Positions 1 through 8,225 of a stretch of DNA of 64,000 nt are shown here, piece by piece. Numbering within the stretch: the stretch's first letter is position 1; every line of letters begins with the position of its first letter. The DNA is from Azospirillum cavernae (lineage in GTDB: Bacteria > Pseudomonadota > Alphaproteobacteria > Azospirillales > Azospirillaceae). The position numbers and the translations under genes are program-made. The stretch lies in contig NZ_QYUL01000002.1 in the NCBI RefSeq assembly GCF_003590795.1, forward strand, positions 572,501-636,500. The letters are read 5' to 3'. The notes under the pieces are model-generated. The model had not been told where the DNA came from. It saw only the letters and a list, made by a program, of their open reading frames with translations, and ran no database searches.

Positions 1-93
1 GGCGGACAGTTGACTAGAGCATCGCGCGTGAAATCTGAATCGAAGGCTTGCGTTTGTTTTTTCGCCATGATTCACGGTAGTTGGAGGTGAAAC

Positions 94-474
94 ATGGGTC
101 AGAGCTATTCGTCGGATCTTCGTGTTCGGATTTACGGTGAGATCGAGCAAGGCGGGTCACGCCGGGCAGCGGCGCGTCGGTTTGACGTGAGCGCCAGCAC
201 GAGCATCCGCCTTGCCCAGCGGATGGCGACGACGGGATCGCTGGAACCAGCGCGGCAAGGACGTCCGCCGGGAGGCGGCAAACTGGCTCCCCACGCCGCG
301 CTTCTGATCGGTTGGGTGGAGGCGCAGGGCGACATCACCATGCCGGAACTGGCGGCCAAGCTGAAAGCCGAGCGCGGGGTCACGGCTCACCCCGCCTCGC
401 TGTCGCGCTTCCTGATCGCCAGCGGCTTCACCGTCAAAAAAAACAGTGCTGGCGACCGAAGCCGGTCGCGCTGA
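94..474 (+). CDS. IS630 transposase, N-terminal ORF (helix-turn-helix)
   Basis: This ORF encodes the DNA-binding half of an IS630-type transposase: a homeodomain-like helix-turn-helix (about residues 5-50, SSDLRVRIYGEIEQGGSRRA) followed by a second winged-helix segment. The reading frame leaves the transposase at a run of eight A residues (436-443) and ends shortly after. The catalytic part continues in another frame (446-1051). Reading through the A-run with a shift gives FTVKKTVLATE, which joins the two halves as in intact IS630 transposases. This is either programmed slippage or a disabling indel. Confidence 0.85.
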   Translation: MGQSYSSDLRVRIYGEIEQGGSRRAAARRFDVSASTSIRLAQRMATTGSLEPARQGRPPGGGKLAPHAALLIGWVEAQGDITMPELAAKLKAERGVTAHPASLSRFLIASGFTVKKNSAGDRSRSR

Positions 475-1051
475 TGTCGCTGATGACCGTCGGACGTGGC
501 GAAGCCACCGCCAGCCCCGGATGCGCGAGGAGCCGGATCGGCTGGTGTTCCTCGACGAAACCGCCACCACCACCAAGATGACCCGGCTGCGCGGGCGAGC
601 CAAGCGCGGCCAGCGGTTCAAGGCCAAAGCGCCATTCGGCCATTGGGGCGCCCAGACCTTCATCGCCGCCTTGCGTTGCGATGGCCTTACCGCCCCCTGG
701 ATCATCAAGGGCGCGATGAACAAGGTTCTCTTCGAAACCTATGTCGAGACCCAGCTTGCCCCCACCCTGCGACCGGGCGACGTCGTCATCCTCGACAACC
801 TGTCCAGCCACAAAAGCGAAAAGGCCAAAGCCATCCTCAAAGAAAAAGGAGCCTGGTTCCTTTTTCTGCCCCCCTACAGCCCCGACCTCAACCCCATCGA
901 GATGGCCTTCGCCAAGCTCAAGGCACATCTCCGACGCATCGGCGCACGCACCATTGAGGAACTCTGGAATGCCGTCGGCTCCATCTGTGACCTCTATACG
1001 CATGAGGAATGCTGGAACTACCTCAAGCACGCTGGATATGCGCCAGATTAA
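446..1051 (+). CDS. IS630 transposase, catalytic DDE ORF
   Basis: This is the catalytic half of the IS630 transposase. The visible DDE signature is the first Asp in LVFLDETA, the second in VVILDNLSSH, and the Glu in PPYSPDLNPIEMAFAKLK. The first 30 or so residues of the open frame only make sense when fused to the upstream ORF across the A8 run, so it probably has no start codon of its own and is made by frameshifting. The stop codon lies 13 bp inside the right inverted repeat end, a compact layout usual for the family. Confidence 0.85.
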   Translation: MLATEAGRADVADDRRTWRSHRQPRMREEPDRLVFLDETATTTKMTRLRGRAKRGQRFKAKAPFGHWGAQTFIAALRCDGLTAPWIIKGAMNKVLFETYVETQLAPTLRPGDVVILDNLSSHKSEKAKAILKEKGAWFLFLPPYSPDLNPIEMAFAKLKAHLRRIGARTIEELWNAVGSICDLYTHEECWNYLKHAGYAPD

Positions 1052-1099
1052 GCGCTCGATGCTCTAAGCTCGAGGGCGTAGGAAACTCATTTCGTGGTC

Positions 1100-1573
1100 A
1101 TGCCCAACAAGACGCCCCTGCCAGCCGTTGAATCTGGCGCTGCCCCTGCCAGCGGTGAGCCGCTGCGGGTTGTTGCTGCGCCCGCTGCGGCCTCCCCGGA
1201 ACTGTCGCCCCGTCCGAAACGACGAACCTTCACGGCGGCGGAGAAGCTGCGGATTCTGAGCGAGACGGATCGGGCGGCGGACACCGGCGGGATCGCGGCC
1301 ATCCTGCGCCGGGAAGGTCTGTACTCGTCGGCGCTGACGGACTGGCGTCGCCAGCGGGACGCCGGGGCCTTCGAGGCGCTGAAGCCGCTCAAGCGCGGGC
1401 CGAAAGCCGCGCCGGCCAACCCTTTGTCCGCCGCGTTGGCCCAGGCCAATCGGGAGAAGGCTCAGCTTCAGCGTCGGCTCGAACAGGCCCAAACCATCAT
1501 CGAGATCCAAAAAAAAGTGGCATCCCTGCTGGGGATAACCCTGGCGACGTCCGACGGCGACGAAACGCCATGA
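1100..1573 (+). CDS. IS3-family transposase OrfA
   Basis: OrfA is a helix-turn-helix protein of IS3-type elements. The motif [17 protein letters not shown] and the following [18 protein letters not shown] match the DNA-binding domain. The C-terminal stretch from about residue 115 ([19 protein letters not shown]) is the leucine-zipper-like coiled coil used for oligomerisation. I chose the ATG at 1100; an in-frame GTG at 1094 is also possible. A run of eight A residues (1509-1516) near the 3' end could support frameshifting into OrfB. The stop overlaps the OrfB start as ATGA, so translational coupling is likely. Confidence 0.85.
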   Translation: MPNKTPLPAVESGAAPASGEPLRVVAAPAAASPELSPRPKRRTFTAAEKLRILSETDRAADTGGIAAILRREGLYSSALTDWRRQRDAGAFEALKPLKRGPKAAPANPLSAALAQANREKAQLQRRLEQAQTIIEIQKKVASLLGITLATSDGDETP

Positions 1574-2583
1574 GGGAAACGGTCGTGGCGATGGCGCCGT
1601 CCGGCGGTCTCACCACCGCCGTCTGCGCCGCGCTTGGCGTGTCACGGTCCTGCGTCCATCGCCATCGGACCCGCCGCGACGCTCCGGCCACGGTCGCCCG
1701 GCGGCGTCCCCGTCCACCGCGCGCTCTTGATCCCCAAGAGCGTCAAGCGGTGCTCGACCTTCTGCGCGGACCGCGCTTCGTCGATCTGGCGCCGACGGAA
1801 GTCTACGCCACCCTGCTCGACGAAGGCGTCTATCATTGCTCCATCCGAACCATGTACCGCCTGCTGGCCGACCATGGCGAGGTCCGGGAACGGCGGGATC
1901 AACTCCGCCATCCGGTCTACCAAAAACCTGAGCTGCTGGCGCAGGCCCCCAACCAGGTCTGGTCCTGGGACATCACGAAATTGATGGGACCGATGAAATG
2001 GTCCTATTATTACCTCTACGTCATTCTCGATATCTTCAGCCGTCGCGTCGTTGGCTGGTGTGTCGCCGACGCCGAGAGCGCCACCCTGTTCAAGGTCTTG
2101 TTCGACGACGCCATCGCCAAGCAAGCCATCATGCCCGGCCAGTTGACCCTGCACGCCGATCGCGGCGGACCGATGAAGGCCAAGGCCACAGCCCTCTTGC
2201 TCGCCGACCTCGGCGTCACCAAATCGCACAGCCGACCCCACACCTCCAACGACAACCCGTTCTCCGAGGCTCACTTCAAGACGCTGAAATACCAGCCGGA
2301 ATTCCCCAAGCGCTTCGGCTGCATCGAGGATGCCAGGGCCTTCTGCCGTGACTTCTTCATCTGGTACAACCAGGACCACCATCACGCCGGGATCGGCCTG
2401 ATGACCCCGGATCAAGTCCATTACGGGCAAGCCGACGCCGTGCATGCCGCCCGGCAGGAAACCCTCGACCGCGTCTTTCGCAGCAATCCAGAACGGTTCG
2501 TCCGCAAAAGGCCCGAACCGCCCGCCAAGCCAATCGAAGCCTGGATCAATCCACCAAAAAAGCCGGAATTCATCCAAGTCTAA
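1570..2583 (+). CDS. IS3-family transposase OrfB (DDE integrase core)
   Basis: OrfB is the catalytic subunit of the IS3 element. It has a helix-turn-helix-like N-terminus and an rve integrase core with all three acidic residues: Asp in SWDITKL, Asp in LHADRGGPM and Glu in [12 protein letters not shown]. The length (337 residues) is normal and the frame is intact, so the element may still be active. The start overlaps the OrfA stop. I could not identify a confident pair of terminal inverted repeats; the right end may lie near 2615. Confidence 0.9.
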   Translation: MRETVVAMAPSGGLTTAVCAALGVSRSCVHRHRTRRDAPATVARRRPRPPRALDPQERQAVLDLLRGPRFVDLAPTEVYATLLDEGVYHCSIRTMYRLLADHGEVRERRDQLRHPVYQKPELLAQAPNQVWSWDITKLMGPMKWSYYYLYVILDIFSRRVVGWCVADAESATLFKVLFDDAIAKQAIMPGQLTLHADRGGPMKAKATALLLADLGVTKSHSRPHTSNDNPFSEAHFKTLKYQPEFPKRFGCIEDARAFCRDFFIWYNQDHHHAGIGLMTPDQVHYGQADAVHAARQETLDRVFRSNPERFVRKRPEPPAKPIEAWINPPKKPEFIQV

Positions 2584-2610
2584 ATCGCAAATCGGCCCGT
2601 CTCATAATCG

Positions 2611-2850
2611 TTGACACGTTCCGAGACGGCCGAAAACCTCGCTCTGATGCGGGTGATCGACGAGCAATTCCTGGACACTCCCTGGTACGGCAGCCGACAG
2701 ATGATGCGCCATCTTCGTTGGCTGGGTTATGCGGTCAATCGCAAGCGGGTTCGCCGCCTGATGGGGCGGATGGGGCTGCAAGCCGTCTATCAGAAACCGA
2801 AGACGACGGTGCCGCATCCCGAGCACAAGATCTGGCCGTACCTGTTGCAG
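2611..2850 (+). pseudogene. IS3-family transposase OrfB, truncated fragment
   Basis: This is the N-terminal part of a second, different IS3-type OrfB. The segment ALMRVIDEQFLDTPWYGSRQ, then VNRKRVRRLMGRMGLQ and PHPEHKIWPYLL is the typical HTH_21 region before the catalytic core. Homology stops abruptly at about 2850, where unrelated IS21-like terminal repeats begin. No DDE residues remain, so it is a dead remnant. Confidence 0.75.
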
Positions 2851-2876
2851 GACATGGTGATCAGGCGAGCATGCGG

Positions 2877-2966
2877 ATTCCGATGAAAGCGGCAGGGGAT
2901 TCCGACATGAAGCCGGTCCAGCGTTCCAATTTGAAAGCGGTCCACGGTTCCGACGCGATGCCAGCC
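2877..2966. repeat. Orphan IS21-type terminal repeat block
   Basis: Four degenerate copies of a motif of the form (A/G)TTCC(G/A)A-N3-GA(A/T)(A/G)(C/G)C(G/C)(G/A) start at 2877, 2899, 2923 and 2947. The last three are spaced by exactly 24 bp. Multiple short repeats of this kind are characteristic of IS21-family ends, where IstA binds. No istA or istB gene is in the window, so this is a stranded end. The identification is from memory of the family. Confidence 0.5.
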
Positions 2967-3005
2967 ATGCTCGACCTGGGACGCCCGAACTCCGTCCGTA
3001 GCGCC
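2967..3005 (+). pseudogene. IS5-type transposase, short C-terminal scrap
   Basis: This 39-bp stretch translates as MLDLGRPNSVRSA, close to MIDQARPNSVRAA in the IS5-type remnant at 43605-43784. The two share an identical 18-base string (2981-2998 here; 43609-43626 on the opposite strand). The piece is too short to name alone; the match to the other copy is what supports it. From here to 3096 I see nothing else. Confidence 0.45.
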
Positions 3006-3096
3006 CGAGCGAGGGAAAGGACAGAGGGGGCATCATCGCCAAAATCACCTCCATGCAACAGGCCTGCGCGGTTCACCAAACGTCGCCCCAAACAAT

Positions 3097-4284
3097 TCAG
3101 GCGGCTGCTCGTACGAAAGATTTGGCGAAGGCGCGCCAACTCCGCTCTCCGAACATGAAGGCACGCCCCTTCTTGGCGCAGGCCCGCGCGGCTGCCCTGT
3201 CGGTGTAGAGGTGCTCCAACTGTTCGACCACCTCGTCCACGGCGGATTCGCCCCATCCCCGACGGGCGCCGGTGGGATCGGCCACAGGGGTCTGGTCACG
3301 GAGCGGCAGGCAATTGTCCTCACGGATCAGGTCGAGATGGCCGGTGTTGGCCGACAGGATCACCGGCACGCCGCAAGCCATCGCCTCCATGGCGACAAGG
3401 TTGGTGGCGCCTTCGCAGCGGTTGGGGAAAACGGCTGCGTGGCAATCGGCCAAAATCGGCGCGATCTGGCGCCGCGCGATGAACCCCATGTCGACGAAGC
3501 CCTCCGGCGGCACGCCATGCGCCATCGCCCATTCCACAATCCGCAGCTTTCCGTTTTCGCCGATCATCGGGGGCACGGGCGTCAACGGGGATTCGGCAAT
3601 CGTTGCGGAGGTCTGCGGCCAGTAATTGTGCCACGCAGTGACCAGCAGCGCGTCGGGATGGCGCTCGTGGAAACGGCGGAAGGCGGCCAGCACGATGTCC
3701 TGGCCCTTGCGGAACTCCAGCTTGCCGCCGGAGAAGATGACGAAGCGGTCGCCGAACCGGCTGGCGGGAGGCAGCGCGGGGAGTTCACCTGGATCGATGC
3801 CCTGGAAAGCGCAGTCGACGTCCAGGATTCCTTGCTCCAAAAGCAAATCCCGGTTGTAGGTCGAATGCACCACGATCCCGTCATAACGGCGCGCGCGCTC
3901 CAGTGTGGCGGCGTCGAACCGGCTGTCCTCGAAGGCGATCACGCCGACGTTGCGGCTGCCTCGGAAGCGCGCGGATGTCGGCCCCTCGTTGAAGCCGTTG
4001 GACAGCGCGTGCAGCAGTGTCCAGTCCTTGATGACCACCACGGTGTCCGGGACCTGACCGGCGATGGCGGTGATGCGCTCGTATCCGGCCATCAGGGGCG
4101 TCAGCCTCTCCCGGTTCTCCGGCCGCAGGGTGTTCAGCAGCGGCCGTTCCAGCAAAAGCGGCGGGTGGCCGTGGTCCAACAGGTAAAGCGCCGTGTGCAC
4201 GCCGACCAGACCCCAGCCATGGATTTCCGAAAGTTGCCAAGTCAACGCAAGGTTCTGTTCCACGCAGGGCCTTTCAACGCGCAC
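3097..4284 (-). CDS. Glycosyltransferase family 4 protein
   Basis: This encodes a retaining GT-B glycosyltransferase of about 395 residues. The C-terminal half carries the GT4 hallmarks: FVIFSGGKLEFRKGQDIV (start of the nucleotide-sugar domain) and FPNRCEGATNLVAMEAMACG, the E-x7-E type donor-binding motif. There is no signal peptide or membrane segment, so it acts in the cytoplasm. It is the only gene in the island without TPR repeats apart from the methyltransferase. It is divergent from the large multi-domain GT starting at 4392. The track-longest start is a GTG at 4284; the true start is uncertain. Donor and acceptor cannot be read from sequence. Confidence 0.85.
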   Translation of the reverse strand: MRVERPCVEQNLALTWQLSEIHGWGLVGVHTALYLLDHGHPPLLLERPLLNTLRPENRERLTPLMAGYERITAIAGQVPDTVVVIKDWTLLHALSNGFNEGPTSARFRGSRNVGVIAFEDSRFDAATLERARRYDGIVVHSTYNRDLLLEQGILDVDCAFQGIDPGELPALPPASRFGDRFVIFSGGKLEFRKGQDIVLAAFRRFHERHPDALLVTAWHNYWPQTSATIAESPLTPVPPMIGENGKLRIVEWAMAHGVPPEGFVDMGFIARRQIAPILADCHAAVFPNRCEGATNLVAMEAMACGVPVILSANTGHLDLIREDNCLPLRDQTPVADPTGARRGWGESAVDEVVEQLEHLYTDRAAARACAKKGRAFMFGERSWRAFAKSFVRAAA

Positions 4285-4391
4285 CGCAAATGCCGGTTGA
4301 CCTTCCTCCCGGCGACTGGTGCTATGCGGCAGGAAGTGCCAGCATCCGGTCGACCCATTGTTTAGCGCTGGCCCACCTCGACCTTCAAGGC

Positions 4392-7300
4392 ATGACCGTC
4401 AAGATCGCATTCATAGACCCGACGAAGGGCGATTACACCCCCGAGACGCCGCGCCATCAGCCGCTTGGCGGGTCGCAATCGGCGCTCTGCTATCTTGGAG
4501 AGGCGCTGGCCGCCGCCGGTCATTCGATCACCATGGTCAACGGCAAGCGCACGACCGTCACCGCGCGCGGGGTGCGCTGCCTGCCGATCGCTTCGGTGAG
4601 CCTTGAGGATCTGTGCGCTTTCGACGTCGTGATCGTCCTCAACGGGTGCGATGGGGAATTGCTGCGTCGCCTGCGCGCCACGCTGGGCGGCGAGCGCAAA
4701 CTCATTCTCTGGACACAGCACGCCGCCGACGAGCCGGCGGTGGCGAACCTGGCCGAGGCCGAGCTGCGCGACGGCTTGGACGGCATCGCCTTCGTCAGTC
4801 GATGGCAGATGGACGGGTATCTGAAAAGCTTCCGTCTCGATCCGGCGCGTTGCCGGGTGATGCGGAACGGGATCGCGCCAGCCTTCGCCGGCCTGTTCGG
4901 GCCGGACGAGGACGTCCTGGCGGCGAAACCCTGGCCGCCGGTGCTGACCTACACCAGCGCGCCGTTCCGTGGCCTCGACGTGCTGCTGGACAGCTTCCCG
5001 TTGATTCGGACAGCGATTCCGGGAACCCGGCTGCGCGTCTGTTCGAGCCTCGAAGCCTATCAGGTCTCCGGCGGGCGGGATCCCTACACCGCGCTGTACC
5101 AGCGCTGTCGCGAGACCGAGGGGGTGGAGTATCTCGGCGGCCTGGGTCAGGAGGCGCTGGCCGAGGTGTTGCGGGAGGCGACCTGCCTTGCCTATCTCAA
5201 CCGCTTCGCCGAGACCTCCTGCATCGCCGTGCTGGAGGCGCTGGCCGCCGGCTGCCTGGTGGTGTCGAGCCAGTTGGGCGCCCTGCCGGAAAGCGGGGCC
5301 GGGTTCGCGCGGCTCATGCCCGTGCCGGAAAATCCGCAGGCGCACGCGTTGCGCTACGCCGAGGCGGCGGTGTCCGCCCTGACCGAGCTGCGGGAGGATC
5401 CCGGCGCCGGTCGGCGGCTGCGCGCCCAGATCGACCACGCGAACGCCGAGACGGCTTGGGCGGTGCGGGCGCAAGGCTGGATCGGTTGGTTCAAGGAGTT
5501 GCGGGAGCCGGTTCCAGTGGGGGCCGCCACGGCGATCACCGCGAAGATCGTCTCCGCTCAGCAGCAGCTCATGGAGGCGCTGGGCGCCCATCTGAATTCC
5601 GGGGGCGACCGCCGGTTTGCCGACCCGGCTTGGCGGGCCGAGGCGCGCGGCATGATCGAGCTGGTGGAGCGCTCGCTCCGCCTCGATCACAACGACGAGG
5701 AGGCGCGCACCGGCGTCTGGTCGGCTCTGCGCGGCTATGAAGCCTGGCTTTCCTACCACACCGCGTTGCCCGAGCTGCCGCCGCCGTCCCCGTTGCCGCC
5801 CGGCGGGCGGCGGATCTTCGACTGCTTCCAGTTCTACAACGAACTGGATCTGCTGGAGGTCCGGCTGGCCGAACTCTACCCCGTGGTGGACCGCTTCGTC
5901 CTGGTCGAGGCGACCTACACCCATGCTGGCGCGGCCAAGCCGTTGTATTACGCCGACAACCGGGCGCGCTTCGCGGCCTATGCGGACAAGATCGTCCACA
6001 TCGTGGTTGCCGAGGATCCGGGCGGCTTCGCCTGGAACCGCGAGGCGTACCAGAGGGACGCGATCCTGCGCGGCTTGGGTGAGTGCCGACCCAGCGACAT
6101 GATCCTCATCTCCGACGCCGACGAGATCCTGCGCGCGCCGGTCGTCGAGCGGCTGCGCTGGGAGCCGGACGAGGGCGCAGGTACGGGCGCCACGCTCTTC
6201 GCTCCCCATCTCGACATCTTCCTCTATTTCCTCGACCTGAAGGCGCCCGACCCCTGGGTCTCGGTGGCGGCCGCTCCCTGGGAGCTGATCCGCCGCATCG
6301 GCGCCAACCGCGCCCGCTACCTGACCAAGCAGGGGATCGGACGGGTTGTTCCAGACGCTGGCTGGCACTTCACCTGGATGGGCGGCGCCGACCGTTTCCG
6401 CGCGAAGCTGGAAGCTTTTGCCCATCGTGAGATGATCGCTGGCTTCAACCGCGATCCGCAGATCAACCAGACCCGGCTCGACCGTTTTTACGCCACCGGC
6501 CGTTTTGACGACGGCGCTTTGCCCGGCATGTGGACGGACCTTCGGCGCGTGCCCATTGACGGGCGTTATCCGGCCCGCATCCAGGAAACGCTCGCCCACT
6601 TCCGCCATCTCGGCTGGATCACCCCGCAGGCCGCCCCGCAGGCGGAACCCGCGCCGGAGGCCCTGCTTGAGGAAGGTCGGGCGCGGGAGGAGCGCGGGGA
6701 CGGCGCGGCGGCCGAGGCGATCTGGCGCCGGGCGGCGGCACTCGATCCCACCCACATCGAGGCCTACCACGCGCTTGCCGAGCGGCGGCTCGCGCGGAAC
6801 GCGACGGCCGAGGCGCTCCAGCCCCTGCGCTGCTGCACCCGGCTGGACCCCGAGGGAAGCTTCCACCTTTTCAAGCTCGCCCACAGCCTGCTCCTGCTCC
6901 GCCGGTACGAGGAGGGCGCAGCGGTCCTGAGAGAGCTGATTCGCCGCGAGCCGGAGGAGCATCGCGCCTACGGCAACCTTGCGGTCGCGCTGAAGAATCT
7001 CGGTCTCCACGAGCGGGCGGTGGCGGTCGGCCGCCGGGCGCTGGCGCTGATGCCGGCCGATGCGGGCCTGCTGAACAATTTGGGCCTCGCTCTGTCGATG
7101 CGGATCGGAGGAGACGAGGCGGCGGCCAGCGCCCTGTCGCGCGCCCTGGCGCTGGAGCCGAACCACACCGAGACGCGGATGAACCGCGCCCTGGTCCTGC
7201 GCAGCCTGCACCGGCTGGACGAGGCGGAGGCCGCGTGCCGACAACTCATCGCGGAACGACCCGACGAGGCCGGGGCGCACACCCTCCTGGCAACCTGCCT

Positions 7301-8225
7301 GCTGATGCGGGGCGATCTCGCGCCGGGGTTCCGCGACTATGAATGGCGCACCCGGCTGGCCGATGGACAGGTGGAAGCGCGCGGCCTGCCGACGCCGCTG
7401 TGGGAGGGCGGGGATCTCAAGGGTCGGCGCATCCTCCTGCACGATGAGCAGGGGCTTGGCGACGGAATCCAGTTCGCGCGCTACGCGCCGCTGCTGGCGC
7501 GGCGCGGCGCCCGCGTGATCGTGGAGTGCAACGACGCGCTGGCGCGACTCCTCGCCACGCTGCCGGACGTGGAAGCGGTGGTCGGGCGCTCCGCGCCGAC
7601 ACCGGCGCATGATGTTCATGCGGCCCTGATGAGCCTGCCGCATCTCCTTGGCACGACCCTCGCGACGGTCCCGTCGGAGGCGCCTTACCTCGCGGCCGAA
7701 CCCTCCCTTGTCGAGAGGTGGCGCGACCGGCTGAAGCCGATGCGGGCGGGGCTGCGCGTCGGGCTGGTCTGGGCCGGCAACGCGGAACTTCGCGACGATC
7801 CGAAGCGTTCGCCGGGGCTGGAGCCGCTGCTGCCGCTTCTCGACCTTCCTGGCGTCGCCTTCGTCTCCCTTCAGAAGGGCGGCGGCCGGGCGGATCTGGA
7901 GCGGTTGGGCGGTGGGCTTCCGGTGGGCTTCCTCGATGTCGGCGGCGCGTTGGCGGACCTCGCCGATACCGCCGCCGTCGTGACGCAGCTCGATCTGGTC
8001 ATCGCCGTGGACAGCGCGGTCGCCCACCTCGCCGGGGCGCTGGGGCGGGCGGTCTGGACCATGGTGCGCGCGGAGTCCGAGTGGCGGTGGATGCTGGAGC
8101 GCACCGACAGCCCCTGGTATCCGACCATGCGGCTGTTCCGGCAGACGCGGGCGGGCGACTGGAGCGACGTCGTGGCGGCGCTGCGCGCCGCGCTTCAGCA
8201 AGCGGTCAGAGAGGCGTCGCGGTGA
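4392..8225 (+). CDS. Four-module fusion: GT4 - GT17-like - TPR - GT9-like
   Basis: A 1277-residue cytoplasmic protein with apparently three catalytic modules. Residues 1-400 are a GT4 domain (FVSRWQMDGYLKSFRL; ETSCIAVLEALAAGCLV). Residues about 476-740 resemble GT17 N-acetylglucosaminyltransferases (FDCFQFYNELDLLEVRL; the DxD-like ILISDADEIL). Residues about 757-973 are TPR repeats. Residues about 977-1270 are the GT9/heptosyltransferase-like module that recurs through this island (LHDEQGLGDGIQFARYAPLL; VDSAVAHLAGALG; SPWYPTMRLFRQ). I chose the ATG at 4392, directly before the GT4 fold (MTVKIAFIDPTKGDYTPETP). The 3' end overlaps the convergent gene by 20 bp. It may assemble several sugars of one glycan. 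Confidence 0.85.
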   Translation: MTVKIAFIDPTKGDYTPETPRHQPLGGSQSALCYLGEALAAAGHSITMVNGKRTTVTARGVRCLPIASVSLEDLCAFDVVIVLNGCDGELLRRLRATLGGERKLILWTQHAADEPAVANLAEAELRDGLDGIAFVSRWQMDGYLKSFRLDPARCRVMRNGIAPAFAGLFGPDEDVLAAKPWPPVLTYTSAPFRGLDVLLDSFPLIRTAIPGTRLRVCSSLEAYQVSGGRDPYTALYQRCRETEGVEYLGGLGQEALAEVLREATCLAYLNRFAETSCIAVLEALAAGCLVVSSQLGALPESGAGFARLMPVPENPQAHALRYAEAAVSALTELREDPGAGRRLRAQIDHANAETAWAVRAQGWIGWFKELREPVPVGAATAITAKIVSAQQQLMEALGAHLNSGGDRRFADPAWRAEARGMIELVERSLRLDHNDEEARTGVWSALRGYEAWLSYHTALPELPPPSPLPPGGRRIFDCFQFYNELDLLEVRLAELYPVVDRFVLVEATYTHAGAAKPLYYADNRARFAAYADKIVHIVVAEDPGGFAWNREAYQRDAILRGLGECRPSDMILISDADEILRAPVVERLRWEPDEGAGTGATLFAPHLDIFLYFLDLKAPDPWVSVAAAPWELIRRIGANRARYLTKQGIGRVVPDAGWHFTWMGGADRFRAKLEAFAHREMIAGFNRDPQINQTRLDRFYATGRFDDGALPGMWTDLRRVPIDGRYPARIQETLAHFRHLGWITPQAAPQAEPAPEALLEEGRAREERGDGAAAEAIWRRAAALDPTHIEAYHALAERRLARNATAEALQPLRCCTRLDPEGSFHLFKLAHSLLLLRRYEEGAAVLRELIRREPEEHRAYGNLAVALKNLGLHERAVAVGRRALALMPADAGLLNNLGLALSMRIGGDEAAASALSRALALEPNHTETRMNRALVLRSLHRLDEAEAACRQLIAERPDEAGAHTLLATCLLMRGDLAPGFRDYEWRTRLADGQVEARGLPTPLWEGGDLKGRRILLHDEQGLGDGIQFARYAPLLARRGARVIVECNDALARLLATLPDVEAVVGRSAPTPAHDVHAALMSLPHLLGTTLATVPSEAPYLAAEPSLVERWRDRLKPMRAGLRVGLVWAGNAELRDDPKRSPGLEPLLPLLDLPGVAFVSLQKGGGRADLERLGGGLPVGFLDVGGALADLADTAAVVTQLDLVIAVDSAVAHLAGALGRAVWTMVRAESEWRWMLERTDSPWYPTMRLFRQTRAGDWSDVVAALRAALQQAVREASR

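Larger units (their letters stand above)
17..1064 (+). mobile_element. IS630-family insertion sequence, complete
   Basis: The ends are GAGCATCGCGCG (17-28) and, on the other strand, GAGCATCGAGCG (1053-1064), an 11/12 match. Each end is flanked directly by TA (15-16 and 1065-1066), the target duplication typical of IS630/Tc1-mariner elements. The element is 1048 bp and holds a transposase split over two frames. It sits about 35 bp upstream of an IS3-type orfA, so it probably inserted into older IS DNA. Confidence 0.85.

Noticed and set aside
4362..8201. A 1279-residue minus-strand open frame fully opposite the GT4-GT17-TPR-GT9 gene.
   Set aside because: No recognisable domain, composition typical of antisense of high-GC genes, while the plus-strand frame has clear glycosyltransferase motifs.
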